Positions 60,361-64,000 of a stretch of DNA of 64,000 bases are shown here, one piece after another. The stretch comes from Fratercula arctica (Eukaryota; Chordata; Aves; Charadriiformes; Alcidae). The notes under the pieces are model-generated. The model was not told the DNA's origin. It saw only the letters and a program-made list of their open reading frames with translations, and did no database searches. The stretch is taken from NCBI GenBank assembly GCA_947846985.1, contig CANTUZ010000025.1:10290100-10354099 (forward strand), given 5' to 3'. Every line of letters begins with the position of its first letter. Position 1 is the stretch's first letter. A program made the position numbers and the translations under genes.

Positions 60361-61019
60361 AATGGATTATTATGGATTTGATGGGTGGACTGTTTGGTGG
60401 ATGAGGAATTGGTTGGATGGTCGCATCCAGAGGGTAGTGGTCAACGGCTCAATGTCCAGATGGAGAGGGGTGACAAGTGGTGTCCCTCAGGGGTCCATAT
60501 TGGGACCAGTACTGTTTAATATCTTCATCAATGACATTGACAGTGGGATCCAGTGCACCCTCAGCAAGAGCGCAGATGACACCAAGCTGAGAGGTGTGGT
60601 TGACACGCCTGAGGGATGGGATGCCATTCAGAGGGACCTGGACAAGCTCAAGAAGTGGGCCTGTGTGAACCTCATAAGGTTCAACAAGGCCAAGTGCAAG
60701 GTCCTGCACCTGGATCAGGGCAACCCCCGGTATCAATACAGGCTGGGGGATGAAGGGATTGAGAACAGCCCTGCGAGGAAGTACTTGGAGGTGCTGGTGG
60801 ATGAAAAGTTGGACATGAGCAGGCAATGTGCACTCGCAGACCAGAAAGCCAATTGTATCCTGGGCTGCATCAAAAAAAGTGTGGCCAGCAGGTCGAGGGA
60901 GGTGATTCTCCCCCTCTACTCCGCTCTGGTGAGACCCTACCTGGAGTACTGCGTCCAGCTCTGGAGTCCTCAGCACAGGAAAGACATGGACTTGTTGGAG
61001 TGGGTGCAGAGGAGGACAT
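60361..61019 (+). mobile_element. CR1 reverse-transcriptase fragment
   Basis: A + strand CR1 piece, open from [18 protein letters not shown] through [20 protein letters not shown] and the mutated active site SADDTKL (where functional CR1 copies read FADD) to [18 protein letters not shown]. It lacks its 3' end. The open frame runs on to 61,351 through unrelated inverted sequence, so the 329-codon frame is a chance fusion. Confidence 0.88.
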
Positions 61020-61600
61020 CAGGACAGGTGGATCCTGTCGAGTCCAGCATACCTTGTCTCTCAAAGGTTCTGCCATGGTTTAAAACCCCAAAGTTTTGGC
61101 GCAGGCACCAGTCCTGGAGCCAGATATCCATATCCCAGGCTCGCCTGTTTCTTCTGAATTCTCCCTCCATTACTGGGAGGACTGAGGAAAACACTACCTG
61201 TGCTCCTGAATTTTTTAGCATTCTTCCCAGGGCTCTGAAGTCTCTTTTAATTGACCTTAGACTTTTTTTGCGACATCATTTGTACCCATGTGGAAGAGCA
61301 GGAATGGATATTAGTCTGAAGGTTGAACTAGGCTCTTCAGTCTTTTGGTGATATCCCTAATTTGGGCCCCAGGGCGGCACCAAGCTTCTCTGAAAAGAAG
61401 GTCCAGTCTGCAAAGGGGTGCTGGGTGGTCACATGCTTGAACAGGAGCCCTGTCTGTGTGGCTGCATTGGCTCTACCAGGTGCTGGAATCTCAGGAGAAG
61501 CAGAAGACACTGCTTTTTGCTGGGTAATCACCATGCTCCTGCACACCTGTCTGCTGGGAATAGATATGTTTGTCTGTTGCAATCAGCTGGGCTGATTGTT
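61020..61600 (-). mobile_element. CR1 ORF1-region fragment, inverted
   Basis: On the - strand it encodes [20 protein letters not shown], then [15 protein letters not shown], the esterase-like end of CR1 ORF1, homologous to 12,640-12,880. It is head to head with the + strand RT fragment at 61,019. The right edge is uncertain. Confidence 0.65.
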
Positions 61601-63958
61601 TTCACCTGCTTAAATCTCCCATGCTGCAGGCTCTGCCCCTTGCTGTCTCTTCCAATCAGCAGGTCTGTTGTCAGTTGCTTGGGGAAGATTTTCTGTTCAG
61701 ATGAGCTTCTACTTGTCCATGTGTATCCCTCATGTGTCCTGCTGTTGCTTGCTGCCACTGCTGCTGGTGCTCCTCACACTGCTCCGTGTTTGATGCAGTC
61801 CTGTGGTAGAGGGGCTGGGATGCTGGCGTTATTTTGCTTGTCCAGGGGTATCTTTTATCCTTCATAGAGACACACCTCAGATTCTGAGAAGATAAGTCCT
61901 TGTTTCCAGGACTGGGCTGTCCTTCTAGTTCTTGTGATGATCTGGTGTCCTTTAGTTTGCTTACTCACATGTGATTAATCAGTATATGTGAACTATATAT
62001 ATTTTAAGAAAGTTAATACATTTTCATACTATAAAGGCTGATTGGTATAATAGTTAGGAAATGAAATTTTCATAACAAGCTACCTTAGATAGATAGGAAT
62101 GAGATGAGCGGCCCAAGAGCTGTTTTAGCTGTCTGGCATGTGGCACGTGAAGGTACTGCTGTTGAAATTTTTATCTGCCCTGTTCTCTGATTGGCTTCTA
62201 TTTTTTATGAAAGCAGAAAAGATTTTACAGATTGCACAGGGTTTGAATGGGGCCCCAGTAACATATCCACTCATATTTAGGTCTTGAACTATACAAGGAT
62301 TGTTCTCACACTGAGGGAAGAAACCCGAGAAAAGCTTTTAGGGGACTGAGTAACAGTGGATGGGAAAAGACTAAGTGATTTTCAGTAGGAGGATTAGATG
62401 CAGAGAAGGATATAGATGGAGATTGGCAGAAAAAAATCCAAAGTCAATATTTTTTCTTTAAAGACAGACAAGATAACAGATATCCGTGGGACACCAAGAT
62501 AGAAATAATGTTATTTACCCTGACTTTTAAAATGTTTTCTCTCAGCAGTACGTAAATACTGTTGGTTTATCTAGTAGAATTCCTTCCAAAATGGAATAAA
62601 ATTATCTGGATGGCAGAAAAACATGATTTCTCTGTGGTTGTCAGGAAACTAGGATAATATTATAAGATGATATCTTTTTATTTGGCTATCGAGTCTGATA
62701 TCAAGGGAACAGATCCTGGAATATGAATGTCTGAGATCATCAGCTCCAGTATCAATATCATCAGGTCTCAGTAGCACTTTAGGAGGCATGTGCTAATATG
62801 ACCTTGTGTTTTGCAGATCAGTCCTTAATAGACTTTAAGATCTGATGACAGATGACTCCTCAGACCATCACCCAGAGCATTCTTAGAGCTTGAAGATAAA
62901 TTATTGTAAGAGATATATTGAAAGCATAAATTCTGTGGCCAAAAGTCCTCTGGGGTAAGAAGGATGATCACATTCCACTATTCAATATAATCATGTTGCT
63001 GTTCATCATGCCCTGACTGACCAATAAACCCCTACAATGGAAGAAGGCTCAGTGGAGATGGGCAAGGGTGATGTGTCCATAAAGATCAGGGAATAATGCA
63101 GGATGTGACTGACCACAGGTGTTGCAAAGAAAGTTGACTTTATTTCAACACAAAGGAGACCCGAGGGTGGTCTTTGTTTTAGATAAACAGCTATGTCAGT
63201 TGAGTGGATCAACTGGTGGTGTAAATGTTTCTCCCTGAGTTCATGATAAGTGTCTTCCTGAGTTAGCCAGACCGGCATGGGAGGAGTGAATACGCATCTC
63301 AGCCCAACAGAGAGTATAAAAACTGAACAACTAACAAAAGGATTTCAAAGAGAGCAACGGGCTTGAGCTGGTTTCAGCCCACATATTCCTGGCGATTGGG
63401 GATGCCCAGCGTTGTGATGGTGAGCATATTCTAGAGTACAAAGAACAAGTTCTTGAATCAATGGTAGAAGTGCAATGAAGGCTTTCCAACCAATGCAGGG
63501 CTCCAGCAAGCAAGTTTTCTTGTAACTCCACCATCTGGCTGCTCTGTTTATCCTAGGTGTGGAAACTTTTAATAGTAAGCCTGGAGAGAAGATGCTCTTT
63601 TACACAGTTGAATAACATCTTTCCAACAGTTTAGCAATGAATGAACATCTGGGGGAATCAGCAGAGGCATGTTTAGTCTGCTTCTATTTTGCATGCTGTT
63701 TTTAGCCAGTCCTGCATGCAGTGTAAATGCAGTCTAGCATGTCAACCTAGTAAAAGGAGCCAAGTCTGCATTAAGAAATTCCTCAAATAAAAATATGAAT
63801 GAAAATAGGAGTGTGACAAAAGGATGGTGGAGAGACGGTCTCTGTTCTTGGCAAAAATGTGGAGGAAGCTATTTGAGACTTTAAGTTACATGCTTCTCAG
63901 ATGTTACTCCAGGAAAGGACTTTTGGGATCAAAACCACAACCACATGCCTTTTCTTAT
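61601..63958. other. Intergenic, no feature
   Basis: Mostly AT-rich unique-looking sequence. No gene or repeat is recognised; the short frames at 63,006-63,534 look like shadows. Confidence 0.45.
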
Positions 63959-64000
63959 GGAATCACAGAATAGTAGGGGTTGGAAGGGACCTTCAGAGAT
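63959..64000 (-). mobile_element. CR1 LINE 3' end, cut by the window
   Basis: GGAATCACAGAATAGTAGGG and GGTTGGAAGGGACCTTCAGA are the 3' end of a minus-strand CR1 that continues beyond the window. Confidence 0.85.

Noticed and set aside
60362..61351. A 329-codon open frame as a new gene
   Set aside because: The first two thirds are CR1 reverse transcriptase and the rest is inverted CR1 sequence with no protein similarity in this frame.

Overview
This window is vertebrate, almost certainly avian, nuclear DNA. It holds multi-exon genes with GT-AG introns, many CR1 LINE copies ending in the bird-type ATTCTATGAT tail, and bird-type ERV LTRs. Two host genes lie tail to tail. The left 8.8 kb carries the last seven coding exons and the 3'UTR of CHD1 on the + strand: the charged Lys/Glu-rich linker, the helical C-terminal (CHCT) domain and the Asp/His/Arg/Ser-rich tail. 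On the - strand, 51.27 to 26.03 kb carries a complete three-exon RGMB gene: signal-peptide exon, a 509-bp RGM exon and a 672-bp last exon with a GPI-type tail, together about 428 residues. RGMB starts from a CpG island at about 51.0-52.0 kb. CHD1 and RGMB are neighbours in other vertebrates, and CHD1 is sex-linked in nearly all birds. I therefore infer a Z or W segment; the intact RGMB leans towards Z, but the sequence cannot settle this.

Most of the rest is transposable elements in nested layers. 9.1-13.7 kb: an old - strand ERV (LTR, primer-site relic, gag N-terminus, later gag fragment), split by a CR1 that is itself split by another LTR. 13.7-17.6 kb: LTR-like and low-complexity sequence. 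17.7-31.7 kb: CR1 copies at 17.7, 22.3-25.0 and 29.2-31.7 kb and LTRs at 19.4-20.4 and 27.8-28.9 kb, with the last RGMB exon at 26.0-26.7 kb. 31.9-47.3 kb, inside the large RGMB intron: several solo LTRs, a CR1 at 46.3-47.3 kb and a young complete endogenous retrovirus. 52-64 kb, upstream of RGMB: more solo LTRs, a broken pol copy with its 3' LTR, and a CR1 cluster with head-to-head junctions.

The most notable object is the 6.4-kb ERV at 34,659-41,057. It has LTRs differing by only three substitutions plus two indels, a perfect 5-bp target duplication (GACCT), a tRNA-Lys1,2-type primer site, an open gag and an open pro-pol, and no env. Gag and pro-pol are in the same frame, separated by a single UAG. 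Its Gag begins with several hydrophobic, membrane-spanning-like segments instead of an ordinary matrix start. The much older relative at 9.1-13.7 kb also opens its gag with a multi-membrane-segment stretch, so this looks like a lineage trait. The Gag also has a tandem Ala/Thr/Pro repeat and no cysteine zinc knuckle. This is the best candidate here for an under-described system: an env-less, spuma/ERVL-like avian retroelement whose Gag may target itself to internal membranes.
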